Shown here: positions 36,177 to 44,315 of the stretch, in pieces
Numbering within the stretch: the stretch's first letter is position 1
How the letters are laid out: every line of letters starts with the position of its first letter
Assembly: GCF_022627575.1 (NCBI RefSeq)
Contig: NZ_JADEYQ010000008.1
Span: 83,693 to 147,692 of the forward strand
DNA length: 64,000 nucleotides
Direction of reading: 5' to 3'
From: Sphingobacterium rhinopitheci
Lineage (GTDB): Bacteria; Bacteroidota; Bacteroidia; Sphingobacteriales; Sphingobacteriaceae
Position numbers and translations under genes: made by a program
The notes under the pieces: generated by a model
Seen by the model: the letters and a program-made list of their open reading frames with translations, nothing else
Database searches by the model: none
Told to the model about the DNA's origin: nothing

Positions 36177-37025
36177 TTAATTAGTGCCATCAAGTAATTT
36201 TAGAAGGATATTTATTTCTTCCTTCTTATTTCTGTTGTCCAAATTATCATAAGCTGTCATTAAATTACGGAGTACGCGTTTGATGATTTCAATGTTAGAA
36301 CAGGGTAACAGATATTCCTCCTTTTTCGGAAGGTTTAGTTGTTGAAGAAAAGAATATATATCTTCGTGTTTCATGATTTGTCCCTTATTAAAGGTATTTA
36401 GGTAAAAAAGAGGTTGTAAATTTAATTCATCCATATAAGCCACAATAAAGTGTTTAGGAAGGTTTATTCCATAGATTGGGATGTCTAATTTTTGTGCTAC
36501 AATACTGTATATACATGCTAATGATATCGGATTTCCTTTTTTTGTTTCTAATACAGAAGAGATATAAGAGTTGTTAGGGTCATGGTAATTGGTCGTATTT
36601 CCCGAAAGGCCAAATTCCCTGAATATTATATTGTTTAAGAGTTTTATTTTTTCTATTGGTCTCATCTCGTATATCAGTTCAAACCATACATTTCTCCGTA
36701 ATTCAGCTATTTGAAGCTGAATTTTATTTTCATCAAGGTTGGGATATTGATATCTATTAACGATCAAAAGTCCTTCTAGTAAATCTTCTTGATTTTGTAA
36801 TGCCCACAGTTGTATTTCATTCTGTATTTGATCAAATTGAATTTTGTGAATTATGTTTTCAACTCTATTTTGAGAAAGTGGATCGAACGAGGTCTCCCAA
36901 TATTCTTCTAAATATGGTATTGATTCAGGTCCATAGCTTATTAACTGCTGTTTCACGTGATGAAATATAGCGTTGTCTGGATCGTCTAATAAGGAAACTA
37001 ATGCTTTGAATTCATTACTCTTCAT
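36177..37025 (-). CDS. SirB1-family transglutaminase-like protein
   Basis: 282 residues. The central KKGNPISLACIYSIVAQKLDIPIYGINLPKHFIVAY is the SirB1-type transglutaminase-like core with a Cys and a His in catalytic positions; the C-terminal helices (LRNLMTAYDNLDNRNKKEEIN) resemble TPR-like repeats. Function in this branch is unknown. Convergent with the preceding lipoprotein gene, with 4 bases between stops. Confidence 0.82.
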   Translation of the reverse strand: MKSNEFKALVSLLDDPDNAIFHHVKQQLISYGPESIPYLEEYWETSFDPLSQNRVENIIHKIQFDQIQNEIQLWALQNQEDLLEGLLIVNRYQYPNLDENKIQLQIAELRRNVWFELIYEMRPIEKIKLLNNIIFREFGLSGNTTNYHDPNNSYISSVLETKKGNPISLACIYSIVAQKLDIPIYGINLPKHFIVAYMDELNLQPLFYLNTFNKGQIMKHEDIYSFLQQLNLPKKEEYLLPCSNIEIIKRVLRNLMTAYDNLDNRNKKEEINILLKLLDGTN

Positions 37026-37123
37026 AGTTCAAAATACGATTTTTTTTTAAATATGAATAACGTAATAATTTTTATTAATAATAATCTGATTTTTGATTCT
37101 TAATATTTCACTATTTTTGCAAT

Positions 37124-37582
37124 ATGCGTTATCTGTATGATCGAGTGTGGCATTATTTATCTTCTAATAGTAGACATGGGACGCATTCTCCCTTTGTATA
37201 TAAATTAGCTGATGAAGTGATTTATAAATCCCCTGATATGGGACAATATATAAATGGGGGTATGGATAAGGTAGATGCGCTGATTCTTGAGATATCTTTA
37301 TATTTAGGAAAAGAGTTAAATCTTACTTATCCTGAGGCGATTGTTCAAGTGGATATAACCGAGTATACATTGGAAGCTATCCTAGAGTTGTATATGAATA
37401 TACCTGTTCTTATCCTTAAAAATATATACACTGATAATGCCGCTAAGCAAAAATGGTCAGCTTTAAAAGCTGACCAAACAATCGTAGTAACTATTGATCT
37501 TTTTTATTTTGGGATAATAATTTTCCGTAAGGAACAACCTAAAGAAAATTTTAAGCTTCGATTTCCATACGCTAAATATTAA
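37124..37582 (+). CDS. Shrunken relative of a SAM-dependent methyltransferase family
   Basis: 152 residues. The start (SNSRHGTHSPFVYKLADEVIY) and end (VVTIDLFYFGIIIFRKEQP and KENFKLRF) match both ends of a Bacteroidota class I methyltransferase family of roughly 230-260 residues. The middle, which should hold the SAM-binding glycine loop and the acidic residue, is missing; only ILKNIYTDNAAKQKWSALK corresponds to its late part. The frame is intact, so it may be a functional but non-methylating derivative. Its end overlaps the convergent outer-membrane gene by 4 bases. Confidence 0.65.
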   Translation: MRYLYDRVWHYLSSNSRHGTHSPFVYKLADEVIYKSPDMGQYINGGMDKVDALILEISLYLGKELNLTYPEAIVQVDITEYTLEAILELYMNIPVLILKNIYTDNAAKQKWSALKADQTIVVTIDLFYFGIIIFRKEQPKENFKLRFPYAKY

Positions 37583-38724
37583 AAAGATTCGCTTAGACTT
37601 AAATAGAATCCAGATTGACGTTGTTCTCCAGGTCTCTTCTCGCCAAATGCGTAATCTAGCCGTATACTTGTTTTATGCTCCAAGCTGAAGAAATATCTCC
37701 CTCCTAAGCCATAGGAAGGAACAAGGCGTGGAGATTGTGTTTTTGAAAATGTTGATCCCGTACCTAAAAATCCTACAACACCTAGTCGCGGATGGAATCT
37801 ATAACGTAGCTCTGCTTGTGCTGTTATATAATTGTTATCTTTATAACGGCCTAAATAATATCCTCTCATCGTCATATCGCCACCTAAGTCGCGCATAACG
37901 TATATTGGTGTATTTTTACCAAATGTGCCTCTATATACGCCTTGAGCTGCAATTATAAGTTTCTCCTGAATTGGGTAGTATCCTCTTAAATCTACTTCTG
38001 TCAGAGAGCCGATAAAATTTTCCTTACCAAATATATTAGGAGAATATGCATATTTAAGTCTTCCATAAAACCCTTTACTACTGTATGTAGTTACATCCCT
38101 ACTATCATATAATGCAGATGCACCAAATGCTAAAAATTGCCCTCCTTCTTTACCTATAATATTGCTAATGTCATATATCCCTCCAGGCTCTAGATCTTTA
38201 AATTTGTAATTGTCGTAGTTGGTGTTTAATCCAATGTAAAGTTTTTTAGTGATTTTTTTCTCAACGTCTACCTTTATTCTATATAGTGTCTGTTCAATAT
38301 TATCTTGATCTTTTTGCCAGGTGTCGTTACCTATACCGTAGTAGTTGAATGGCCAATCTCGTAATCTAATATCTGTCAATATATGATATTCGTTGTTTTT
38401 AGTCCATATATCTGATGTAATATTGATTTTTTTTTGACTTTTCGTTGTTAATGTTGCTATCAGATTGATGTTTGATGTCTTACTATTGATGTCATTTTTG
38501 TCTAAGTAGAAATTGTAAGTGCTAGCAATGCCGTATTCAAACCCTGTTTCTTGGGCGTATGCAACAGCGGGAAGTGCCATAAAACTGCTGCTGCGATTAT
38601 TACTAGAATCTGAAGAAAAAACTTTTTTCGCGATTTTTTTAACAAAATTTTCCTTTTCCTGTCCTTGGGTAGAGTAGGAGGAGCCTATAATTAGTGCAAT
38701 AGCTAGTAAGTTTTTTAACCTCAT
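37579..38724 (-). CDS. BamA/D15-type outer-membrane beta-barrel protein
   Basis: 381 residues from the ATG at 38724 (MRLKNLLAIALIIGSSYSTQGQ), a signal peptide. The rest is beta-barrel-like: alternating strands, RDLGGDMTMRGYYLGRYKDNN (the RGY region of D15 surface antigens), and a terminal phenylalanine (YLSLSESF). No POTRA domains, so it is not BamA itself. Role unknown; maybe patatin-linked or export-related outer-membrane protein. The TTG at 38748 was rejected. Confidence 0.82.
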   Translation of the reverse strand: MRLKNLLAIALIIGSSYSTQGQEKENFVKKIAKKVFSSDSSNNRSSSFMALPAVAYAQETGFEYGIASTYNFYLDKNDINSKTSNINLIATLTTKSQKKINITSDIWTKNNEYHILTDIRLRDWPFNYYGIGNDTWQKDQDNIEQTLYRIKVDVEKKITKKLYIGLNTNYDNYKFKDLEPGGIYDISNIIGKEGGQFLAFGASALYDSRDVTTYSSKGFYGRLKYAYSPNIFGKENFIGSLTEVDLRGYYPIQEKLIIAAQGVYRGTFGKNTPIYVMRDLGGDMTMRGYYLGRYKDNNYITAQAELRYRFHPRLGVVGFLGTGSTFSKTQSPRLVPSYGLGGRYFFSLEHKTSIRLDYAFGEKRPGEQRQSGFYLSLSESF

Positions 38725-38855
38725 TTTTATAAATATTTGATGTTTCAAATATAAATGAATTGTTTAGATACCTAATCTATAAAATTTATATAAAAATTAT
38801 TTACCTGCATATCAGTATAATTGAATAATTAATTCGTTTTTTTTTGAAAAATGTT

Positions 38856-38885
38856 TTTGAGATATCATTTCTGTGTCTATCTTTG
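38856..38885 (+). promoter_or_regulatory. Promoter P1 of the tRNA-tuf operon
   Basis: TTTG at 38856-38859, 18 bases, then TATCTTTG at 38878-38885 (exact -7 element), followed by CAAC. Same TATCTTTGCA wording as at the rplK and rRNA promoters in this window. It lies in the 357-base gene-free stretch 38725-39081, which otherwise holds an AT-rich leader of about 190 bases. Confidence 0.7.
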
Positions 38886-38993
38886 CAACATCAAATCCGA
38901 TAACGATTATCAAAATAAACGATAATTTAGAAGATTAGATAACTCGTTCTGATAAATAAGAATTTTTTAGAAAAAAAAAGTTGAAAAAATATC

Positions 38994-39024
38994 TTGCAAA
39001 TATGAAAATAAAAAACGAAATTTG
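38994..39024 (+). promoter_or_regulatory. Possible second promoter of the tRNA-tuf operon
   Basis: TTG at 38994-38996 and GAAATTTG at 39017-39024 (TAnnTTTG with one mismatch) with a 20-base spacer, followed by CAC as in other stable-RNA promoters here. It is 58 bases before the first tRNA. Confidence 0.4.
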
Positions 39025-39081
39025 CACTCGTTATCTGAAAGGGTAAAAGTTCTAAGATGTTTTTAAACTTGTAAAATATTA

Positions 39082-39154
<73 letters not shown>

Positions 39155-39179
39155 CAAATACAACGTAAGTTGTAGGTCT

Positions 39180-39260
39180 GGAGGGGTTCCAGAGCGGTCA
39201 AATGGGACGGACTGTAAATCCGTTGCTTCGGCTTCGAAGGTTCGAATCCTTCTCCCTCCA
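39180..39260 (+). tRNA. tRNA-Tyr (anticodon GTA)
   Basis: 81 nt with the long variable arm of class II tRNAs. Acceptor GGAGGGG/TCCCTCC, anticodon loop CTGTAAA in stem CGGA/TCCG, T-loop GTTCGAATC. No encoded CCA. Confidence 0.95.
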
Positions 39261-39300
39261 CACTAATTTTTTCTTGATTTTAATTAAAATCAAGAAGTAA

Positions 39301-39373
39301 GCGGAAGTAGCTCAGTTGGTAGAGCGATAGCCTTCCAAGCTATAGGTCGCGAGTTCGAACCTCGTCTTCCGCT
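39301..39373 (+). tRNA. tRNA-Gly (anticodon TCC)
   Basis: 73 nt. Acceptor GCGGAAG/CTTCCGC, D-arm AGCTCAGTTGGTAGAGC, anticodon loop CTTCCAA in stem ATAGC/GCTAT, T-loop GTTCGAACC. No encoded CCA. Confidence 0.96.
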
Positions 39374-39460
39374 CAAATTTTCAAGATTATTGGTCTCTAT
39401 CTTTCATAATAATATAATGTTAGGTGGGGGCATAAATCTGTAAATGAGCTTTTTTTTGAA

Positions 39461-39532
<72 letters not shown>

Positions 39533-39605
39533 CGATAATTTAAGTTTATTATATTTGTAAAGAATTTAAAAAAGAAATATTTAATAATTACTAATTCGCA
39601 TAAAC

Positions 39606-40793
39606 ATGGCAAAAGAGAAATTTGACCGTAGTAAACCGCACTTAAACATTGGTACTATCGGTCACGTTGACCACGGTAAAACTACTACAACTGCAGCAAT
39701 CACAAAAGTATTAGCGGATGCAGGTTTATCAGAAGCACGTTCGTTTGATTCAATTGACTCTGCTCCTGAAGAAAAAGAGCGTGGTATCACGATTAATACA
39801 GCACACGTTGAGTACTCAACTGCAAATCGTCACTATGCACACGTTGACTGTCCAGGTCACGCCGATTACGTTAAGAACATGGTAACTGGTGCTGCTCAAA
39901 TGGATGGTGCTATCATCGTAGTTGCTGCGACTGATGGTCCTATGCCTCAAACTCGTGAGCACATCTTGTTAGCTCGTCAAGTAGGTGTACCAGCGTTAGT
40001 AGTATTCTTAAACAAAGTTGACTTAGTAGATGATCCTGAGTTATTAGAATTAGTAGAAATGGAAGTGCGTGAGCTATTATCATTCTACGAATTCCCAGGT
40101 GACGATATTCCAGTAATCAAAGGTTCTGCTTTGGGTGGATTGAACGGTGAGCCTGAGTGGGTTGAGAAAATCATGGAATTAATGGATGCTGTAGATAACT
40201 ACATTCCAATTCCTCCTCGTTTAACTGAGTTACCTTTCTTAATGCCAGTAGAGGACGTATTCTCGATCACAGGTCGTGGTACAGTTGCTACAGGTCGTAT
40301 TGAAAGAGGTGTAATCAACTCTGGAGATCCAGTTGAGATCTTAGGTATGGGTGCTGCTGAAGGTTTAAAATCTACAGTAACAGGTGTTGAGATGTTCCGT
40401 AAAATTTTAGATTACGGTGAAGCTGGTGATAACGTAGGTTTATTATTACGTGGTATTGAGAAAACTGATATCAAACGTGGTATGGTTATCGTTAAACCAG
40501 GTACTGTAACTCCTCACGATCACTTCAAAGCTGAGGTTTACGTATTATCAAAAGCTGAAGGTGGACGTCACACTCCATTCTTTAACAAATACCGCCCTCA
40601 ATTCTATTTCCGTACAACAGACGTAACAGGAGAGATCTCGTTACCAGAAGGTACTGAAATGGTTATGCCAGGTGATAACGTTACAATTACAGTTAAATTG
40701 ATTTCTGCTATCGCGATGGAAAAAGGTCTACGTTTCGCTATCCGTGAGGGTGGTCGTACAGTAGGTGCTGGTCAGGTAACTGAAATTCTATAG
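39606..40793 (+). CDS. tuf: Elongation factor Tu
   Basis: GTPase that brings aminoacyl-tRNA to the ribosome. 395 residues. G1 [21 protein letters not shown] and NKVD are complete, as is the domain 3 end [17 protein letters not shown]. It follows four tRNAs in one unit and is closed by a strong hairpin, before tRNA-Trp. Confidence 0.98.
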   Translation: MAKEKFDRSKPHLNIGTIGHVDHGKTTTTAAITKVLADAGLSEARSFDSIDSAPEEKERGITINTAHVEYSTANRHYAHVDCPGHADYVKNMVTGAAQMDGAIIVVAATDGPMPQTREHILLARQVGVPALVVFLNKVDLVDDPELLELVEMEVRELLSFYEFPGDDIPVIKGSALGGLNGEPEWVEKIMELMDAVDNYIPIPPRLTELPFLMPVEDVFSITGRGTVATGRIERGVINSGDPVEILGMGAAEGLKSTVTGVEMFRKILDYGEAGDNVGLLLRGIEKTDIKRGMVIVKPGTVTPHDHFKAEVYVLSKAEGGRHTPFFNKYRPQFYFRTTDVTGEISLPEGTEMVMPGDNVTITVKLISAIAMEKGLRFAIREGGRTVGAGQVTEIL

Positions 40794-40816
40794 TCTTAAT
40801 TAGACTTAGAGCATAT

Positions 40817-40854
40817 AAAATAAGCTAATCGGCTGATGCTGATTAGCTTATTTT
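40817..40854 (+). terminator. tuf terminator
   Basis: AAAATAAGCTAATC (40817-40830) pairs perfectly over 14 bp with 40841-40854, loop of ten bases, then TT and T-rich sequence. Confidence 0.88.
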
Positions 40855-40901
40855 TTCTCTACAGAAAAGTAGTAGAATAAATGAAAAAAAAGTAAAAAAT
40901 A

Positions 40902-40933
40902 TTTGCTCTAATAGTGTTTAAACACTATATTTG
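40902..40933 (+). promoter_or_regulatory. Promoter of tRNA-Trp-secE-nusG, with palindrome in the spacer
   Basis: TTTG at 40902-40905 and TATATTTG at 40926-40933 (exact -7 element), spacer 20 bases. An 18-bp perfect palindrome, ATAGTGTTTAAACACTAT (40911-40928), fills most of the spacer and runs into the -7 element, the position of a repressor site. Confidence 0.7.
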
Positions 40934-40950
40934 TATCAACAAAAACAAAC

Positions 40951-41022
40951 AGGGATATAGTATAATGGTTAGTATCGTGGTCTCCAAAACCATTGGTCTG
41001 GGTTCGAATCCTAGTATCCCTG
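40951..41022 (+). tRNA. tRNA-Trp (anticodon CCA)
   Basis: 72 nt. Acceptor AGGGATA/TATCCCT, D-arm AGTATAATGGTTAGTAT, anticodon loop CTCCAAA in stem GTGGT/ACCAT, T-loop GTTCGAATC. Placed before secE as in many bacteria. Confidence 0.95.
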
Positions 41023-41048
41023 CTACTTAAAACTTAAATAATCAAAAA

Positions 41049-41240
41049 ATGGCTAACATACTTGGTTTTTTCAAAGAATCTTACGAAGAGGTTGCTCATA
41101 AAGTAACTTGGCCTACGTGGGCTCAGTTGCAAAATCATGCTGTGGTAGTGCTTGTAGCTTCAGTTATTATCGCTTTATTGATATTAGCTATGGATAAAGC
41201 TTCAGAAGGTGTTTTAGAATTATTATACGGTACTAAGTAA
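41049..41240 (+). CDS. secE: Preprotein translocase subunit SecE
   Basis: 63 residues, the short single-helix form. FFKESYEEVAHKVTWPTWAQLQ is the conserved amphipathic region before the membrane helix (VVVLVASVIIALLILAMD). It lies between tRNA-Trp and nusG, the classical position. Confidence 0.95.
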   Translation: MANILGFFKESYEEVAHKVTWPTWAQLQNHAVVVLVASVIIALLILAMDKASEGVLELLYGTK

Positions 41241-41257
41241 TCTTTCAATTTTATAAT

Positions 41258-41803
41258 ATGGCTGATCAATCGTTGAAGTGGTACGTGGTACGTGCGGTAA
41301 GTGGAAAAGAAAAGAAGGTAAAGCAATATATGGAAGCTGAGGTAAGTCGACTTGGTATTCAGCACTTGATTCCTCAGGTGTTAATTCCTATGGAGAAGTA
41401 TTACCAAATGCGCGATGGTAAAAAAGTAGCCAAAGAAAGAAATTATTACCCAGGATACGTTTTGATTGAAGCAGCTTTAGATGGTGAGATTGAGCATGTT
41501 ATTAAAGGCTTGAATAGTGTTATTGGTTTTTTAGGTGATAAAGCTGGTGTTGCTATTCCTTTACGTCAAGCAGAAGTAAATCGTATATTAGGTAAAGTGG
41601 ATGAGATGGCCGAACAAGGGGAGTCTATTAATGTAGCTTACTATGTTGGCGAATCAGTTAAAGTTACAGATGGTCCTTTCAATGGTTTCACAGGTGAGAT
41701 CGAGGAAGTACATGAAGATAAAAAGAAACTTACAGTTATGGTTAAGGTGTTTGGACGTAAAACTCCATTAGAACTTAACTATATGCAAGTAGAAAAGGAA
41801 TAA
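41258..41803 (+). CDS. nusG: Transcription termination/antitermination factor NusG
   Basis: 181 residues. NGN domain with KWYVVRAVSGKEKKVKQYM and YYPGYVLIEA; C-terminal KOW domain with VTDGPFNGFTGEIEEV. Links RNA polymerase with Rho and the ribosome. Followed by a terminator-like hairpin before rplK. Confidence 0.97.
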   Translation: MADQSLKWYVVRAVSGKEKKVKQYMEAEVSRLGIQHLIPQVLIPMEKYYQMRDGKKVAKERNYYPGYVLIEAALDGEIEHVIKGLNSVIGFLGDKAGVAIPLRQAEVNRILGKVDEMAEQGESINVAYYVGESVKVTDGPFNGFTGEIEEVHEDKKKLTVMVKVFGRKTPLELNYMQVEKE

Positions 41804-41823
41804 TATTGTATTTAATATATAGA

Positions 41824-41857
41824 AAGCTCTTTCATTTTTTTGAAAGGGCTTTTTTTA
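41824..41857 (+). terminator. Terminator after nusG
   Basis: AAGCTCTTTCA (41824-41834) pairs with 41841-41851 with one G-T wobble, followed by seven T. A new promoter follows at once, so rplK onward is a separate unit. Confidence 0.8.
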
Positions 41858-41879
41858 ATAAATATTTACACGAAATATT

Positions 41880-41909
41880 TTTGGTATTAACTTTTTATTA
41901 TTATCTTTG
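41880..41909 (+). promoter_or_regulatory. Promoter of rplKAJL-rpoBC
   Basis: TTTG at 41880-41883 and TATCTTTG at 41902-41909 with an 18-base spacer, followed by CACC. Leader of about 110 bases before rplK, room for L1-type feedback, though I could not fold a specific L1 site by eye. Confidence 0.72.
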
Positions 41910-42019
41910 CACCTCATTTAGTTAGGTAAATTAAGTTTTCTCTAACAAAATGTATGAATGTTACAGTATTGCTTCCAACTTACTAACAAACATTTAACAA
42001 ATAAATAAAAACAAGCAAA

Positions 42020-42463
42020 ATGGCAAAAGAAGTCAGTGCGTTAGTAAAATTACAAGTAAAGGGCGGTGCAGCAAATCCATCTCCTCCAGTAGGACCTGCT
42101 TTAGGTGCTAAAGGTGTGAACATTATGGATTTCTGTAAGCAGTTCAATGCTCGTACGCAAGACAAACCAGGACAAGTGTTGCCGGTTGTTATTACCGTTT
42201 ATGCTGATAAATCATTTGATTTTATCATCAAGACTCCTCCAGTTGCAGTTCAGTTAAAAGATGCTGCTAAATTGAAAAGTGGGTCGGGCGAACCAAATCG
42301 TAAAAAAGTTGCTGCTATTACTTGGGAGCAAGTTCAAACGATCGCTAATGATAAAATGCCTGATTTGAATGCATTTACTGAAGAATCGGCAATGAGAATG
42401 GTAGCTGGTACAGCGCGTAGTATGGGTATCACTGTTACAGGTGACGCTCCTTGGAAAAATTAA
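42020..42463 (+). CDS. rplK: 50S ribosomal protein L11
   Basis: 147 residues. [34 protein letters not shown] is the L11 N-terminal domain (quoted in part: [11 protein letters not shown]), and the C-terminal RNA-binding domain ends ARSMGITV. Forms the GTPase-associated centre with 23S rRNA. Confidence 0.97.
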   Translation: MAKEVSALVKLQVKGGAANPSPPVGPALGAKGVNIMDFCKQFNARTQDKPGQVLPVVITVYADKSFDFIIKTPPVAVQLKDAAKLKSGSGEPNRKKVAAITWEQVQTIANDKMPDLNAFTEESAMRMVAGTARSMGITVTGDAPWKN

Positions 42464-42485
42464 TTAACGAAATCAGTTTAAGAAA

Positions 42486-43184
42486 GTGGCTAGATTAACA
42501 AAAAATCAAAAAGCGGCACTATCCAAAATTGAAGCTGGTAAAGCGTACACTTTAGCGGATGCTGCGGCATTAGTTAAAGAGATCACTACAACTAAATTTG
42601 ATGCTTCTGTGGATATCGACGTTCGTTTGGGCGTAGATCCTCGTAAAGCAAATCAAATGGTACGTGGTATAGCGACGTTACCTCATGGAACAGGTAAGAC
42701 TGTGCGTGTTTTGGCTTTGGTAACTCCTGATAAGGAAGAAGAAGCGAAAGCAGCGGGTGCAGATTACGTAGGTCTTGATGAGTACATCAGCAAGATAGAA
42801 GGTGGATGGACTGACATTGATATCATTATTACTATGCCTTCGGTTATGGCTAAAGTGGGTAAATTGGGCCGTATTTTGGGTCCAAGAAACTTAATGCCTA
42901 ACCCTAAGACTGGTACAGTGACTACGGAAGTAGGTAAAGCTGTAACAGATGTAAAAGGTGGTAAGATTGATTTCAAGGTTGACAAAACAGGTATTATCCA
43001 CACTTCAGTTGGTAAAGTGTCTTTCCCGGCAGAAAAACTTTATGAGAATGCTTTAGAAGTTCTACAAGTAATCTCTAAATTAAAGCCTTCTGCAGCTAAA
43101 GGGACATACTTCAAGAGTATCCATATCTCATCTACGATGAGCCCGGGTATTCATGTTGAAACTAAATCAGTAGCAGGAATTTAA
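42486..43184 (+). CDS. rplA: 50S ribosomal protein L1
   Basis: 232 residues from a GTG start at 42486 ([12 protein letters not shown]). [18 protein letters not shown] and the flanking [20 protein letters not shown] are the L1 motifs. L1 binds the stalk base and, in other bacteria, represses its own mRNA. Confidence 0.97.
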   Translation: MARLTKNQKAALSKIEAGKAYTLADAAALVKEITTTKFDASVDIDVRLGVDPRKANQMVRGIATLPHGTGKTVRVLALVTPDKEEEAKAAGADYVGLDEYISKIEGGWTDIDIIITMPSVMAKVGKLGRILGPRNLMPNPKTGTVTTEVGKAVTDVKGGKIDFKVDKTGIIHTSVGKVSFPAEKLYENALEVLQVISKLKPSAAKGTYFKSIHISSTMSPGIHVETKSVAGI

Positions 43185-43186
43185 TC

Positions 43187-43705
43187 ATGAGAAAAGAAGA
43201 AAAACAAGAAATTGTTCAAGCTTTAGCAGAGCAGATTAAATCTTTCGGTAATTTTTATATTGCTGATACTGCTGATTTATCTGTTGAAAAAATCAACGGA
43301 ATTCGTCGCAAATGTTACGAGCAAGGTATTATTATTCAAGTGGCTAAAAACACTTTAATTGAAAAAGCCTTAATCGAAGCTGGTGTGGAATCGGATGAAA
43401 TCAATGCGGTACTTAAAGGTGCTTCAACGATTTTGTTCTCAGAAGTTGCTAATGCTCCTGCAAAATTAATTAAGCAATTACGCAAAGAAGGTGACAAACC
43501 TGTTTTGAAAGCTGCTTATATTCAGGAAACAGCGTTCATAGGTGATAATCAATTAGATGCTCTTGTTAACTTGAAATCTAAAAATGAGCTTATCGCGGAC
43601 GTTATTGCTGCACTTCAGTCTCCTGCGAAGAATGTTATTTCAGCTCTTCAATCGGGTGGAAATACAGTTTCAGGTTTATTGAAAGCTTTAGAACAAAGAG
43701 GTTAA
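43187..43705 (+). CDS. rplJ: 50S ribosomal protein L10
   Basis: 172 residues. Base of the L7/L12 stalk. MRKEEKQEIVQALAEQIKS and VAKNTLIEKALIEAG are typical. The start lies 2 bases after the rplA stop, so coupled to it. Confidence 0.97.
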   Translation: MRKEEKQEIVQALAEQIKSFGNFYIADTADLSVEKINGIRRKCYEQGIIIQVAKNTLIEKALIEAGVESDEINAVLKGASTILFSEVANAPAKLIKQLRKEGDKPVLKAAYIQETAFIGDNQLDALVNLKSKNELIADVIAALQSPAKNVISALQSGGNTVSGLLKALEQRG

Positions 43706-43785
43706 CGAACACCTTGATTTAATCAAAAGATCGTTGCATTAGTTAATAAACAATTATTTAAGTAAATTCAAAAATTCAAAATAAA

Positions 43786-44157
43786 ATGGCAGATTTAAAA
43801 CAACTTGCTGAACAGTTAGTAAATTTAACAGTAAAAGAAGTTAAAGAATTAGCTGATATCTTAAAAGATGAGTATGGTATCGAGCCTGCTGCTGCTGCTG
43901 TTGCAGTTGCTGCTGCTCCTGCTGAAGCTGCTGCTGCAGAAGAGAAAACTTCATTTGACGTTATCTTGAAAGAAGCTGGTGGTCAAAAATTAGCAGTAGT
44001 TAAATTGGTAAAAGATTTAGCTGGTTTAGGATTAAAAGAAGCTAAAGATTTAGTTGACGGTGCTCCTAAAGAATTAAAAGCTGGTGTTTCTAAAGACGAA
44101 GCTGAAGCTTTGAAAAAACAATTAGAAGAAGCTGGTGCTGTTGTTGAGATCAAGTAA
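43786..44157 (+). CDS. rplL: 50S ribosomal protein L7/L12
   Basis: 123 residues. N-terminal dimerisation helices, Ala-rich hinge ([21 protein letters not shown], quoted in part [16 protein letters not shown]), and C-terminal domain with [20 protein letters not shown] and [15 protein letters not shown] that recruits translation GTPases. Confidence 0.98.
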   Translation: MADLKQLAEQLVNLTVKEVKELADILKDEYGIEPAAAAVAVAAAPAEAAAAEEKTSFDVILKEAGGQKLAVVKLVKDLAGLGLKEAKDLVDGAPKELKAGVSKDEAEALKKQLEEAGAVVEIK

Positions 44158-44181
44158 TTGCTCATAACACCCTAAAGTGAT

Positions 44182-44210
44182 TAGACTCTGATAGTTTTTA
44201 TCAGAGTCTA
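44182..44210 (+). promoter_or_regulatory. Hairpin between rplL and rpoB
   Basis: TAGACTCTGATA (44182-44193) pairs perfectly over 12 bp with 44199-44210, loop GTTTT. No T-run follows, so it is a candidate attenuator or RNase processing site setting ribosomal protein versus polymerase output, as at this position in other bacteria. Confidence 0.6.
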
Positions 44211-44315
44211 TTCCTATTTAAAACATAAGTTAGACCGTATGTGTGCTGTCATATGGTTTTAATGAAATTAACAGCATATTTAAGCTCAGTTTTTTAAAAC
44301 TAAAATCTTATTCCC

